The translations under genes were made by a program, and so were the position numbers. The notes below the pieces were generated by a model. That model was given only the letters and a program-made list of their open reading frames with translations, was not told where the DNA came from and did not search any database. From Botryosphaeria dothidea (taxonomy: Eukaryota; Ascomycota; Dothideomycetes; Botryosphaeriales; Botryosphaeriaceae), in the NCBI GenBank assembly GCA_011503125.2, contig WWBZ02000082.1, positions 1,798,001 through 1,862,000 on the forward strand: a DNA stretch of 64,000 bases. Direction: 5' to 3'. This document shows positions 12,533 to 25,100 of the stretch, one piece after another (position 1 is the first letter of the stretch; each line of letters opens with the position of its first letter).

Positions 12533-15500
12533 ATGGCTGCGCAACCAAATGGACTCCGCGACGATGCTCTCGCCCTCCCCCACGACGGCCACAGCACCAC
12601 CGACGAGCCCAGCACCGTCGGCGACCCAGACACGGACCGCGACGAGGATGAGGACGATGACGACGAGGAAGATGAGGAGCCCAAGCTGAAGTACGATCGC
12701 CTCACCAGCGTCCTGGGCTCAGTCTACCGCAATGGCGATGCCACAAGCAGTTTCGTTGTCGGAGGGGACAAGATGGTATGCTCTGAGTGCGCAATGCCGC
12801 CGCGCTTGTTGAGGTTTGCTAAGCTTGTATAGATCATAGGCACCCACAATGGAAACATTGTAAGCTTGCCCATCCTCCCAACTGTATCAGCCCAGCTAAC
12901 GTGCAGCAGAATGTGCTCTCTTTGCCATCATTTCAATCCCTGCGCTTCTACCATGCCCACTCGGCCTCGGTCACCTCTGTGTCCATGTCTCCATTCCCAC
13001 CACCTCTGCCTGATTCAAAACTGGATGCTGTGACGAGGACTGCCACTGAGCCTGTCCACTCGCCAGAAAGACGCAGCACCGCCGCCTCGACCGTTTCGAC
13101 CCCACCCTCCAGAGCACCGAGACAGCCGCCGCTCCTAGCCACTCCATCCAATTCGATTTACATCGCAACTTCCTCAATCGATGGCCATGTCTGTGTCTCC
13201 TCTCTGGTTGACCAGAAGGACGTCACCCTTAGGAATTTCCGCAGGCCCATCAATTCAGTCGCCTTGTCACCAGAATACAAGAGTGACAGAAGTTACATTT
13301 CTGGAGGGCTGGCTGGAAATCTCATCTTGACGCAGGGTGGCCGTGCTGGTGTCAGTTCCGAGGCCAACACAAATAGTGCCGCCGCCGCCGCGTCTGGATG
13401 GCTGGGTTCCATTGGCCTTGGCTCAAACACTGGTAAAGATACTATTTTGCACTCGGGTGAGGGTAGTATCAGCACTATCAAGTGGTCACTTTCTGGCAGA
13501 TATGTGGCTTGGGTCAATGAGCAAGGAATCAAAATCATGAGATCAAATCTCAAACTTGAAAACGTGGACTCAGAGTTCGCTTGGAAACGGATAGCCCACG
13601 TGGACCGACCTTTTCATGGTCAGTGGGAAGACATGGCATCAGTGTGGAAAACTCGCATTGAATGGATCGATGAGAACAATCTTGAGCCGGACGATGATGC
13701 TCCCGCAAAGAACGGTATAAATCGATCCGGAACGGACATCTCGGATGTTCAAAGCTCACCGAGCAAAAATGGCTCGAGACGCCTCAAGCCTAAGAAGGAG
13801 AAGCTTCTAGTTGGCTGGGGTGACACAGCATGGGTCATACAAGTTGACCCAGGCGGTGCCGGCGTAGGCAAGAACGTTGGAGAGAGATCTGCTGGACGCG
13901 CAGACATTGTTCATAAGTGAGTAAGGATGCGCCTCTAGGTGGACGATACATTGACTAGTGGACCAGGCTTCGATTCGACGACTGTATTATTTCTGGTTTA
14001 TCGCTTTATACCCCTTCCATACTTCTTGTTCTAGCATATCGCACTCGCGACGACGACGATAATCCCATCAATCCTGGTACGGATACGACCAAACGCGGAA
14101 TCCATCATCGGTCCAACGGAATCGAGCCCGAAGTCCGCCTGATCAATGCGGAAACATCGGAAGAGGTTGATGTGGATACTTTGACCGTCAGCCGATTCGA
14201 GACTCTGTCCGCAGCCGATTACCACCTCAGCACACTCTATGTGCCAGCGCTACAACCTAGCACCCCGGCAACCCAGCGCGGAGCTCTCGAAACGATCAGC
14301 GAGGGTATTTGGGGGGCAGGCTTAAGTGCCCAGAGAATTTTCAGCTCAGGTGCTTCCATAGCCAGTTTGGGGAGCAGCACCGAGAATGGCAAAGGCAGTT
14401 TACCACGCAGCATGACTAGTCATTCGACAATGGCAAGGCATGCATTGACAAAAGGAGCACACCCTCTGGCATTTTCAGCTGGGCTGAAAATCTTCATCCA
14501 CAGTCCCTACGACTGCGTCATTAGCGTGAAGCGTGATCTTACAGACCATCTCTCATGGCTCCTAGACCACCAGAACTACGAAGATGCATGGGAGCTTGTC
14601 AATAACCACCCTGAAATCGTGGCATCTTCCCTCCCTGGCGAAGAACCTACGTCTCCTACTGTCAGCACACCTTCATCCACGCTTAGGCGGAAGCCGAGTA
14701 TCGCCGAGTTCTTTGCCGATGATGCTTCACAAACGACCATCTCCGCTGAGAAGCAACACAATTCTGCTATTGAGAAGGAGAAGCGTCGGATAGGAGACTT
14801 GTGGCTCCAACAACTTGTCTCTGCCAAGGATTGGGCAGCTGCTGGCAAAGTGGCCGGTAGAGTCTTGGGGACATCCTCGAGATGGGAGCATTGGGTGTGG
14901 ACGTTTGCGCAGGCGGGTCAATTCGATGCCATCACTCCATACATACCCATCAAGCAACTTCATCCGCCACTTCCTTCGCTCGTATACGAGGTTGTGCTTG
15001 GCAATTATATCATTCGTGACCGCGTTAGGTTGAAAGAGCTTTTGGATATCTGGGATCCGGAGTTGTTCAACGTCAACAGCGTCATCGATGCATTGGAGAG
15101 CAAATTGGATTCTGGCGACGTCACAGAGGATACCGTCGAAGGAGGCGAAAGAGGCCGAGACTGGCGCATCCTTTTGGAAGCACTCGCCAAGCTTTACATC
15201 GCCGACGGTCGTCCTAAACAGGCCTTGCAGTGCTACATCCGTGTGCAAAATGCAGATGCAGCTATGGCGCTCATTCGCGACTACCGTCTCATGGCTGAAG
15301 TCGCTGAAGATATCCCCGGTTTCATCATGGTACGGATTTCAAAAGAACAGATGAAGACGGCACAATTGGAGGAACTTGAAGAAGCCTCTTCAGAAGCGGT
15401 GCAATTGCTGGTCGAGAATACCTATCAGGGACTAATCAACCCCCATCCCGTCGTCGACCAGCTTCAAGCAAAAGGAGGATCCTTCAAGCCCTTCCTGTTT

Positions 15501-16625
15501 TTCTACATGCGGGCGCTGTGGAAGGGTGATGGGAACGAGAGCGCACTTCGCTCCACTCATGAACGCATAGCAGCTCAGGGCAGGACTTTGGTTGAAGACT
15601 TCGGGGATCTCGCTGTCGATCTTTTCGCTGAGTATGACAGGACTCTTTTCATGGAGTTCCTGAAGTTATCGCAGAGCTATGACTATGAGAAGGCTTGTGC
15701 CGTCTGTGACGCGAGACAGTACATCCCAGAGCTTGTGTAAGTGGTTGTACTGCCCCCGTCAAGGTATTTTGAACTAACCGACTCGCAGCTACATCCTTTC
15801 GAAGACAGGCGAAGTGAAGAAAGCCCTCTTCCTCATCATTGATAAGATGGGTGATGTCTCCTACGCCATCTCCTTCGCCAAGGAGCAAGATGATCCCGAC
15901 CTCTGGAATGACCTACTCGACTACAGCATGGACAAACCGCGTTTCATCCGAGGTCTCCTTGAGGAAGTCGGAACAGCTATCGACCCCATCACGTTGGTCC
16001 GCCGCATTCCCGAGGGTCTCGAGATCGAAGGTCTCCGGGATGGTATCAGACGCATGGTCAGGGAGTACGAAATTCAATTCAGCATCAGCGACGGCGTTGC
16101 CAAGGTTTTGCGGAGCGAGGTCGCTTCGGCGATGGAGACTTTGCGATCTGGGAGGAAAAGAGGCGTCAAGTTCGAGGTTGTAGATAAGGAGCCCGAGCAC
16201 GTGGACGTGTTTGTCGAACCGCTGCCAGAAGCACAGGAGACGGCCGACCCGTCGGTTGCTGACAAGAACGTCGATCCTCCAAGCGGTATCAAGCCTGGTC
16301 ACTGCGTGGGCTGCAACAAGGCGTTCACAGAAGACGGTACGTATCACAAGAGGACATTCTCATGTATCTTGCTCGTGACTGACTCGGATTTCCAGAGAAG
16401 GAAACTCTCCTCGGCTTTGCTTGCGGCCACGTGTACCACTTGTCTTGCCTTCTCGAATCTGCCGGCTCCGGCTCCAGCGCCTCCGCCGCTTCGATGCTGC
16501 AGGCCCAGTTCGCGGAAGATCCAGACACGTCGAGCCACAACGTGGGCGCCAAGGTTGCCCACGCGCATCTTATTCGGAATGCCCTCAGTGGCGGTTGCTC
16601 TGTGTGTGCGGAAATCGCAGAGTAG
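12533..16625 (+). CDS. vps41: Vacuolar protein sorting protein 41, HOPS subunit
   Basis: Six exons: 12533-12775, 12833-12859, 12910-13916, 13967-15736, 15789-16336 and 16396-16625, giving about 1274 residues. Exon 2 is only 27 nt and encodes IIGTHNGNI at the start of the beta-propeller. The protein starts with a very acidic stretch, then the WD-like propeller (DGHVCVSSL, FDDCIISGL, TPSILLVLAY), then clathrin-heavy-chain-type helical repeats and a C-terminal RING-H2-like end (CVGCNKAF, FACGHVYHLSCLLE, CSVCAEIAE). This order is that of Vps41, the Ypt7/Rab7-binding subunit of the HOPS tethering complex at the vacuole. Length agrees with fungal Vps41. Splice phases agree at every junction, so the model is firm. 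Confidence 0.95.
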
Positions 16626-19600
16626 TAGGTGGATATGATGCGAGGATGTCGTTGTGCAAGTACATAAAGGGGGAAGGGATAGTGGCAACTTTTTGGAAGC
16701 ATTTTTGCGGTACGAAGCATTCTGCACAGAGGTTTGTTTGGTGCCATTCAAAAAGCTTGGTTAATCGCGTCTGCTGCGACTGCGTAGCGAGTCTGCGGTT
16801 GAGAATCGTGTAAGTGTTGTGCTCGAGCAAGTATTGTGAATTGGAAGAGGTATATAAACGAACAAAACCAATATAAGTTGTCCAGCACGTTCTCATTTCG
16901 GCATCGTGCACCGTCCTTCTGTTTTACTTTTATCACGAAATCACTTTGCTTTTCTTGCTGCTGTGCAAGCGCCTATATGTTCTTGTCTGATATGCTGTCT
17001 CAAAACTGCAGGTGCTATATGCTAAATGCCACGAGCCCAATGAGATGAGGTGATTCAGACGCAGCGAGATGCCAGGGGTTCTGACGACTTGTAAGACAGA
17101 ACGAATGTAATCGCTCGACAGGCGCATGCTGCTACCGTCTCGCTCAGACTGAGATACAATTTTTCGGTGCGTCCACACATGTATTTCTTTCGCCTGACAT
17201 ATTTCAGAAAGGAACTTGCAGAGTTATATGAACGACTTATTTGGGCAATGTGCTCTAGATCATTTATTGCGGTCGTTCAAATATTGCTCGATGCTACTCT
17301 CATGACACTAATCACAAGATTTGGTGGTGGTGGCATAGCGGAAGATCGGATAGCGATCAAGATGACGACAGTCTGACTTCGTGATGCCCTTGATCTTCGG
17401 CCCCCTTGCTGACCCTGTGTGGCGATGCGGGAATGCAACAGGGAGTTATGAAGACAGGAGGCGAGGTGAGGTGGTGGAGCGATTAGGAAATTTTCAAGAG
17501 TATTAAGGGTCGAAACGCAAGAATGGCATCGCGGGGTAGGACGCTTCTTTGACGTCAGGGTGCTTCGATATGTGTGATCCCGGGAGTGGAGGATCGGGCG
17601 ATAAGCTTATGGCATGAGATCAAAGAGGGTTATTGTAGTCTCGTGTGCTTAAATTTGGTTTGTCCTCATCACATTCACATGGCTGGTGAAAAGGTGCAAG
17701 CCGTAGCAGTCATTGTGTTTCCGAGTCTAAACGGAGGCTCACTTTTGTCAAAGAGAAAGGGAACACGATGTTCGGGCGACTGTGACACGCACGTCTTGCA
17801 ACAAGAGGGTATATCGGTGCGTGCAGGGATTTTGGAGAGATCTACTCCACACATTTGATTTTCCCAAGCCACCACGACGCGAGATGCACGACACAAATCT
17901 TTGCTTCTAGAGCCAATCAATTCAGCCGCAGAAAGAGCAACGAGGTAACATCCGATGACCATGTGCGCACTCTTCTGGGAAAGAAGAAATGCAGTTCCAA
18001 TGTCCCGTAATCTTGAGCTCCATAAGCAGACCACAGACTACTTCCACCTGTTAGCGCACCGCAAGTCCACTTCGACTTCCCCAAAGCACCTGGAAGGGCG
18101 TCAAAAATCGAGGGTCCCAAGAAAGTGTAATGAGAGCGGACCCTCCAGCAAGTCCAGCTGGGAGATCAACGTGCACATGAGCCAGGAACATCCTCGCGTC
18201 ACACTACTATCCCTACAGTATCTCGTCCAAAGCTGGGCCGGGGCAAGGACGGGTCGAAGCAACCTTCTACTATTAGCAGCCGAGAAAAAAAAGATTGGGC
18301 TCAGCTGCGCGCGTTTTCAGCATCACACCATGCCGCGACCGATCGGTCTCTACAGAGACAGCATCCCAACAAACGCGCAAGCGTATCCAACTAAGCTCTG
18401 CACACCACACATCTTCCATGCAAAGACGGTTCCAGGACCGGGGGAAACCCCGGGGTATAATCCATTCTCCAAGCTTGGCAGCCTGCTCCGAACGGTCGTT
18501 TCCGCGAAGGCGGCCGTGGGCGCCAAATGATAAAAAACAATTTCCAAGGAAATAATAACGGGCTACTTTGGACCAACTTGAACCGGCCCGGTAGCCGACG
18601 TCGGTTAGCAGATACATGGGTTTGGGAGGAACCAGGGCCGGATTGTCGCAAGCAGCTGAAAGAAGGGCCCCTGGTTCAAGCCATGATTGGCAGACACAGT
18701 TGCCGACGCGCACGTATGCAGGTACGGGGATCGTTATCACACCCACCATGACGCGTTGCGATAGAAAGCTTGCTTTGCATACCAAAGAGCAGTTCAGAGT
18801 GGGGATGGGAAAACGGATACAGCTTGGCTGGGATGTCTTACTTTCTTGCCTCACGCGATGTTGAATCAGTCTCAGCTGGCGAGAGAGCATTGCGATAAGG
18901 CACATGGTAACGGTCGCCAGGTGCCAAGCGCCGGCTGTTGGGTATGGGTTGGGTGATGTTTGGTTGTTGGCTGATTCGCTTATGATATGGCGCAGCGCCT
19001 ATCATCAAGCCACCGCGTTTCAGTTGCGCTGGACTGGGGTAAAGTCAAGGTTTTTTTGATTGTGGCTGGAAAGCTGTTCGAGACGATAAGCCGTGGAGCC
19101 TCAGCACGTTTTGGCGGAGGAATTTTGTTAGCGAAACGGAAAAATGGCAAAATGATGGTCCATGATTTCGGCTGGGGTTTGATGGTTTGTTGGTGTAGAC
19201 GCAAGCAGGAACAACAGCTGAAAAGAGTGATCGGCTAAAGGTGCGAGGACGCCGTTCTGTTGAATGCGGCGGCGTTGAGCGCCACAGTAGTTGTAGATTT
19301 TCCATGAAGAGACGAAATCGGAGAAAGGAAGGGAGGAGCTGTGCGTAGCACAATGGCAGCAGTGGGTCACCATTTTCAACCATCTGCTGGAATTTCCCGC
19401 AGAGGGCGAGGGATGGAGAGAATGGCATGGAATCGCGTGGGTTCATGTGGTCTTCCGCATCTCCTCATTTGCGATTGCATATCCACCATACCATGAATGG
19501 ACAGTGCAGCCGCCCAGCGGCTGCTTCTGTCGCCCAGGATGGATGGCCTTTTTGACGTATTGTCAGATGGTTCGCTCATACGACGCATCCATAAGGAGCG

Positions 19601-21469
19601 GCTGTTAATTGTATAGGTTTCCAGGATTACCAAGGCTCTAGTGTTGTTGCACAGGGCAATAAAAAGCCGAGACAATCAGAAGCACCACAGGCCAAATGGC
19701 CCAAGTCATGGCACAGCTGGGTGGGATAATAGCAAGGATCGAAGATGCCATAATACCTGACTCAGGTATCATGATGGACGGTCGGCTGTTGCTCATGATC
19801 GGTCAACTAGCGATCGGCGTTGATGATGACAATGAGGTTGATCCGCCACACAAGCGGTAACCACTCCCGTCGTGGTGCAACGCTCCAAACATGTCGCCCG
19901 TCGCACGACGCGGGCGTCACATTTTACGCGCTGTGCCCTTGGTCCTCTTCGCCGGAACAAGAACCAGAGCGTGCGGGGACAGCAGTGCTGGCAGTCAATG
20001 GCGGCCATTGGGCCGTCAGCTGTCCATGTCCACTTCTCCGTCCGCATCCTCAATGGCGGGTGACCGGTGATGGGTTGTGCGGCGCAGTAAGTGGCTGGTA
20101 TGATACAACAAAACCGGGCGTCCATTCACACACACCCATGCAATGCTCCATGTGGATGATCGCGTACACGATGTACACAGGAGGCGGAACGAAGGGATGA
20201 AGTACACGAGAAAAAATCGCCGGTGGCGGGAAGCACAGGCTACGGGAACGTGGGAACGGCCGCCGCGCCGTTGCTTTCTCTGGCGTGAGGGGAGCCGCGT
20301 CGACGCGGTGTCGCGCCGTCGTGACGCGCTTCTCCTCTGCTTCCTCGTTTTCGCCGCGGCATCGATTGCAGACTCCATTATCGCCGCGCGCGTCGCTGGC
20401 ACTCCTTCGCTGGTGCCATTTCTGTCTGCCGCGTGCGACGAATAGGGCATTGCAGAGAGACTACCGATTGCCGCTGCACTCAATTGCTCGTCGAAGGTGC
20501 TGAGACCGATGCGGGCGAGAAACGGCGTTGGACCAATACACCGTGCCGCGTGCCTTGCTCCAGGGCGATCCCAGGTTTCGCAGGCGGACCAACGCACGAA
20601 AGAGGTGGTGTGGTTCGAATGGCATCCCTGTCCTTGGAGCTGGCTGCCGAAGCTGGCAGCGATAGCAGCGAAACGGCGGCTTCGCCGATAGCTTGTTGGA
20701 ATGAAGAAGAAAGCTTGGTCGGGCGTCCCTCGAAGCATTCTCCCCGGACATTCTGCCAGCTTCGACGTGTCGTTCCGCTATCGTCGCGCGTCATGGCTGA
20801 GATGGCTGGCGGTGGCTGGAAGGCAGGCTTGTTGGCTGGCACGCCGCCTAAGTGACGGCGGTGGCTGGGCGGCTGGCTGGCCTGGGCTTTGCCTGTTCCT
20901 TATCTACAGCATCCGTGCGCCGGCGCCATGGCCGCTGATAGGCCCCGCCGCTGCTTACGGACCCCAGCGCGGCCTGACTCGCCGGCGCGGGACACCGGGC
21001 GCTAGTGAATCAGCGATCAATGCGGGCAGGGATGCTCATCAAGATTCGTGGAGTGTTTCATTGCACCAAGTGCTCAACTGGAAGTTGCTCCGCCTTTTGC
21101 GACCCTGTGCGACACGTAGCCGTCCGTGGGCGTGGCAGGTCACAGCAAATCATGGCACCATCAGTCGGTAGAGGAAACCAGAGTGAGGTCAATGGTGACT
21201 CTTGTTGTTCAATGCCTGGGAAACTACGAACGAGAAAAGAGTCCACCAAATGTGACCTCCACGCTATGCTAGAGTTCAATTACAGTCCCTTGTTTTGATA
21301 GTCAAGATCTTCGCGCCTGCCATTATCATCCATCCCCCCGTGCCGTGCCAGTGATAAGTCATCCCGCCCTTAGACGTGACTCCATAAACCCATATCGGTC
21401 GTTACGAAAAGAAATGAAGGGAAAAGTCCAAAAAGCCAGCTGACATTGGACGTGCCGTGAGTCCAGTGC
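16626..21469. other. 4.8-kb region without a supportable gene
   Basis: Frames up to 240 residues occur, but they overlap on both strands, have no domains and fall in GC-rich stretches (for example 20016-20738 minus and 18273-18905 minus). I found no convincing tRNA, transposon or tandem array. The first few hundred bases should contain the VPS41 3' untranslated region. Long non-coding transcripts or a decayed element are possible. Confidence 0.5.
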
Positions 21470-22115
21470 TTAGGCGAGGGCGACGAAGATACCAGCAGCG
21501 AAGAGAGCTGCCATGGCGTTGTCGAGCTTGATGGCCGAGGCACCGCTAGAAGGAGCAGCCGTCGACGAGGCAGCGGCCGAGGTAGCAGAAGACTCGCTGG
21601 CAGTGGCGGAGCTCTCGACAGCACTAGACTCAGCAGCGGAGGTAGAGGCAGCCGGAGTAGTCGAGGCGCCACCGGACACACCAGAAGAGGGAGCCGCGGT
21701 CTCAGTGCCGGAAGCGGGAGCGGAACCAGTGCCAGTAGCGGGAGCAGAGCCAGTGCCAGTGGCAGGAGCAGAGCCGGTGCCGGTAGCAGGAGCAGAACCG
21801 GTGCCAGAGGGAGCGGGAGACTCAGGACCACCGGGGACGGACGAAGCGGGAGTGGTCTCGGGGGAAGAGGCGGTGGTACCAGGAACGACGGCGGTAGTGG
21901 TTCCGGGAGCAGCGCCGCAAGAGGCAGCGGTGACGGTGACGGTGACGGGGGCAGGGCACTCATCACGAGGGATGAGGTCCTTCATGCCGTGAAGGTTGCC
22001 TGAGAAGATCTGGTGTTATCATTGGTGCTCGAAAGCGAAGTGAGGTGAGGCGCAACTTACCAGCCGAAGCCATGGCGACCAGACCGAGAGAGAGGAAGAT
22101 CTTGAGACCGAGCAT
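21470..22115 (-). CDS. GPI-anchored Ser/Thr/Ala-rich cell-wall protein
   Basis: Two exons: 22115-22061 and 21999-21470, giving about 194 residues. Exon 1 is nearly all signal peptide (MLGLKIFLSLGLVAMASA); the intron has donor GTAAGT. The mature part has two cysteines (DECPAP and AASCGAA) followed by a long Ser/Thr/Pro/Ala region carrying four tandem GTGSAPAT-type octapeptides. The C-terminus ends with a short polar linker and a hydrophobic tail (NAMAALFAAGIFVALA), the standard GPI-attachment signal. Such proteins are cross-linked to the wall or held at the plasma membrane and are heavily O-mannosylated. No enzymatic domain is present. Specific role unknown. Confidence 0.85.
21710..21805 (-). 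repeat. Four tandem 24-bp repeats (GTGSAPAT units)
   Basis: Within the GPI-protein gene, four consecutive copies of a 24-bp unit encode GTGSAPAT three times and GTGSAPAS once. Third-base differences between copies show they are not freshly duplicated. Copy number could vary between strains. Confidence 0.85.
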
Positions 22116-23539
22116 CTTGTTGATTGTCGTAGTGATTTGATAAAGTCTATGCGCAAAGCAATTGGGATTGAGGCTGAGAAGCGAGATGTTCGTGGATCGA
22201 TGTCTGTGGTGAGAGAGAGTGAGCAGGTTGACGGACCAGGTGGGGTGGTGAGCTTGGAGCTGGGGCGCTGCGCGCTGCGATGTAGATCAGGTGGAGCTCA
22301 AGGCGGGGATGCGATGAGGCTCAATTGAAACTGCAGCGCGAGCGCCAGGCCCAGGAAAGCGAGACGGGCTTACCTGACGCTTAGCGATGCCTTGCGAAGG
22401 TGTTCGGTGGAGGAGGAAGGGGGAGGACACTGGAGGGTAGGATGGCTTTTAAGAACAGCAGCGGGCGCTAAGCGAGCGCACGGGCCATTGGTGACCAGCA
22501 GGGCGGGCCGCGGCCGTGTGCCCTGCCCTTTTTGCGCCTTGGACGGGCTGCGCGCAGATGCAGCCTGGTCTGAGTGGGTGTCCGCAGAAGCCTGGCCGCG
22601 CTCTTGTGCAACGCCTAAAGCTGAAACGCCCTGTGCGGCCGCCGCTGCAAATCGCCATCCACTGCCGTACCTCTTGCAGCCCGCCATCATTTCCAATCTG
22701 CAGCTTGCAGGCATCTTGGAAAGCCCGCACTGAACCCCTCTGTGTTTGCTTTCTGCGCCGCCCCTGCTGTCGACAGTCAGAGGAACGAAGATTCACGCCC
22801 CTTTGCCGTCACTGTGCTCGGCGCAAGTGGCGATCTGGGCAATCCCATGGGCGCGCATGACGGCACTTGTGCCTGCCTGGTATGCAGCGCTGCACCAGCA
22901 CGTGAGAGGACATCATGTACTGCCCACTAATGAGCTGCTGTGACGGCGGCGTGCTCGGCAGTGCAACAACGTTCTTCGGGTCTGAGGCAAACATCAGCTG
23001 TCATGGCAACGGCAGCGCGCCGAGAATTGGCGATGCCGAACCCATTGGAAAATCCGAGAAGCAGTACTGCCATGCTGCGCAGCCATTCTAACTGCCTCGC
23101 CATTGAGCACTCTCACTCTCTCCCGGAAGTATCCCACGTTGAGTACGAAGACCTGATGCCATTGCCACCTGCACTCTGCGCTGCGTGATGTCGTGTAAAC
23201 CCATGCCATTTGAGTTGCTCGTGACTCTCTTAGCTCCTCGCGAGGCCTGATCGCGACTTCCTCGCTGAGTGAATGCCACTCTCGACGGCGGCGGCGGCGG
23301 CGGACGCCCAATTTCCAGCTTCGCGCCTTCCTCGCTCACATCAAGCTTCAGCTGGTATTTCAGTCGAGCTTCGTGTCTTCTTCCTCCTCTTCCTCTTCCT
23401 TTCTCTACCAGCTACAGCCCGTCGTTCTTCGTCTCCCTCAAGCTCGCTGATTTGCTTCAGTGCTTGGTGCTCCCGTCTCTTTCTGCCTTCCGGCTCTCTG
23501 TTCCCATTGCTCATCTCTGCCTCATTGACATCTCGCAAC
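22116..23539. other. Divergent promoter between two GPI-protein genes
   Basis: 1.4 kb separate the start codons of two wall-protein genes on opposite strands. A pyrimidine-rich tract (about 23385-23420, CTTC/CTCC rich) lies about 130 bp before the plus-strand ATG, a common core-promoter feature of strongly expressed fungal genes. Confidence 0.45.
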
Positions 23540-25100
23540 ATGCAGTTCCTCAAGCTTGCTGCGGCCTTGGCCGCTCTCGTGTCTGCAACTCTGGCTCTCG
23601 AGCATGGAAGTTGTAAGACTCACGAGCTGACTTTCCCGTCAGAGCTTGGTTGAGTGCTCACTGGATCGCAGATGTCTTGCTTGGTGGCATGGCTCTGGCC
23701 GAACGTCAGTGTAAGTCGATTTTCCCGAAGACGTCTCCAACTCACCTGCGCACGAGATGCTGACCCTCACTGGAGATGAACCTGAATATACCACCAGCAT
23801 CGTCATCGTCGATGTCATTCCGGCCATCACCACTTCTGTTGTCTTTTCCACCTACGAGGTTACTGTTACGAGCTGCCCTAGCACCGTTTCAAACTGCCCG
23901 ACGCTGTCTGCCTCAGTCATCACCTCCTTCGTCCCGGTTTCCACCACTGTGTGCCCGGTTACTTTGACTTCATCCCACATCAGTGAAGTCACGACCTCCT
24001 GGACCTACTCTACGGAATACCCTACGGAATCTTCAATTTCTTTGCCTTCGGTACCCACCTTCACTATACCCAGTGACACAGCTCTCCCGTGGGCGACTGA
24101 CGCAAGCTCTTCGTCTTCAACCTTCACCCTGTTGCCGCCTTCGCCTACCTCGCCGATTGCTGGCACAACCTTCACCTCTTCAGTCACTTCTGCCCCTGAC
24201 TTCACATCGATCTCGCTCTTTTGGCCTCCTGTTACTGCGTCCTTTGGCTTGCCTCCGACCATCATTTCCACCCACTCGGATACCATCACCTTGGGAGGTC
24301 CTTCGACGCTGGCCACATCAACTACCACTTACACGCTGTCTGTTGTGTATTCCTCGGGCTTCACCACATACTACGCTCCGACCTCGGTGATTCCTCTTGC
24401 CTCCTCGGGACTCCCAGCGTCCGGCGTGTCACTCTCGGACTACACCACTTCCTATCCTTTATCTACGGCTCTTCCAGAATCGACTGATTACGCCACCTCC
24501 TCTCTCGATTCGGCGCTTCCGGAGTCGTCCTTCTATCCATTGACGTCGACGTCAATTCCTCTGGAGATCTCGAGCACCTTGGTAGTCAACTCTACTACCT
24601 GGCTCTCTAGCTTTTTTCCATCGATCACTGGCTCTTACTCTGATGCAACCACTGTACTTCCTACCGACGCATCCACCGCTCTGCCAGCTTCCAGCGGCTT
24701 AGATACGACTGAGGTGAGCTCGTACACCCCGGTGACGGTGATCACCATCGGCACCTTGACATCTAGCGCTCTGATTCCAGAGACTGGTACTGGAGACAGT
24801 AGTGCCGCGCTTCCGGCCTCCACCGATGCTTCTTCTACCTCGACTTGGACGACTCCCATCATTCCGCCTTATGTTCCCACAATCGGAAATGGCACGACGC
24901 TTTTGATAACTGTCACCAACTCCTTGGGTTCAACTGCCAGCTCCACTGCAGCGCCGGTCACCACTGGCTACGGCAATGTCAGCAGCGCTCTTCCTGTCCC
25001 GACGGCTCCGATGTCTATCTTTCAAGGAGTCGGCATCAAGCACACAGTGGAAGCCTCCGCTGTGACTATCATTCTTGCTCTTATGGCCGCTTTCCTCTAA
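23540..25100 (+). CDS. GPI-anchored mucin-like cell-wall protein
   Basis: The ATG at 23540 begins a clear signal peptide (MQFLKLAAALAALVSATLAL) ending at a GTAAGA donor at 23613. The long last exon is open to the stop at 25098-25100 and encodes over 440 residues. These start with a small beta-rich head (TGDEPEYTTSIVIVDVIPAI, then a Cys-containing VTSCPSTVSNCPT segment) and continue as a Ser/Thr mucin-like stalk. The C-terminal hydrophobic tail (VTIILALMAAFL) after a polar linker is a GPI signal. How the first exon joins is unresolved. One intron from 23613 to 23730 keeps the frame, giving EHGSYVSNSPAHEM. A tempting extra exon (about 23671-23710) keeps the frame upstream but not downstream. 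The role is probably structural or adhesive; no enzymatic domain was seen. Confidence 0.75.

Noticed and set aside
18273..18905. 210-residue minus-strand frame
   Set aside because: No domain, overlapping frames on the other strand, and no plausible splice partners.
20016..20738. 240-residue minus-strand frame
   Set aside because: Several overlapping frames exist on both strands in this GC-rich stretch; Arg/Ser-rich composition and no domain suggest chance.
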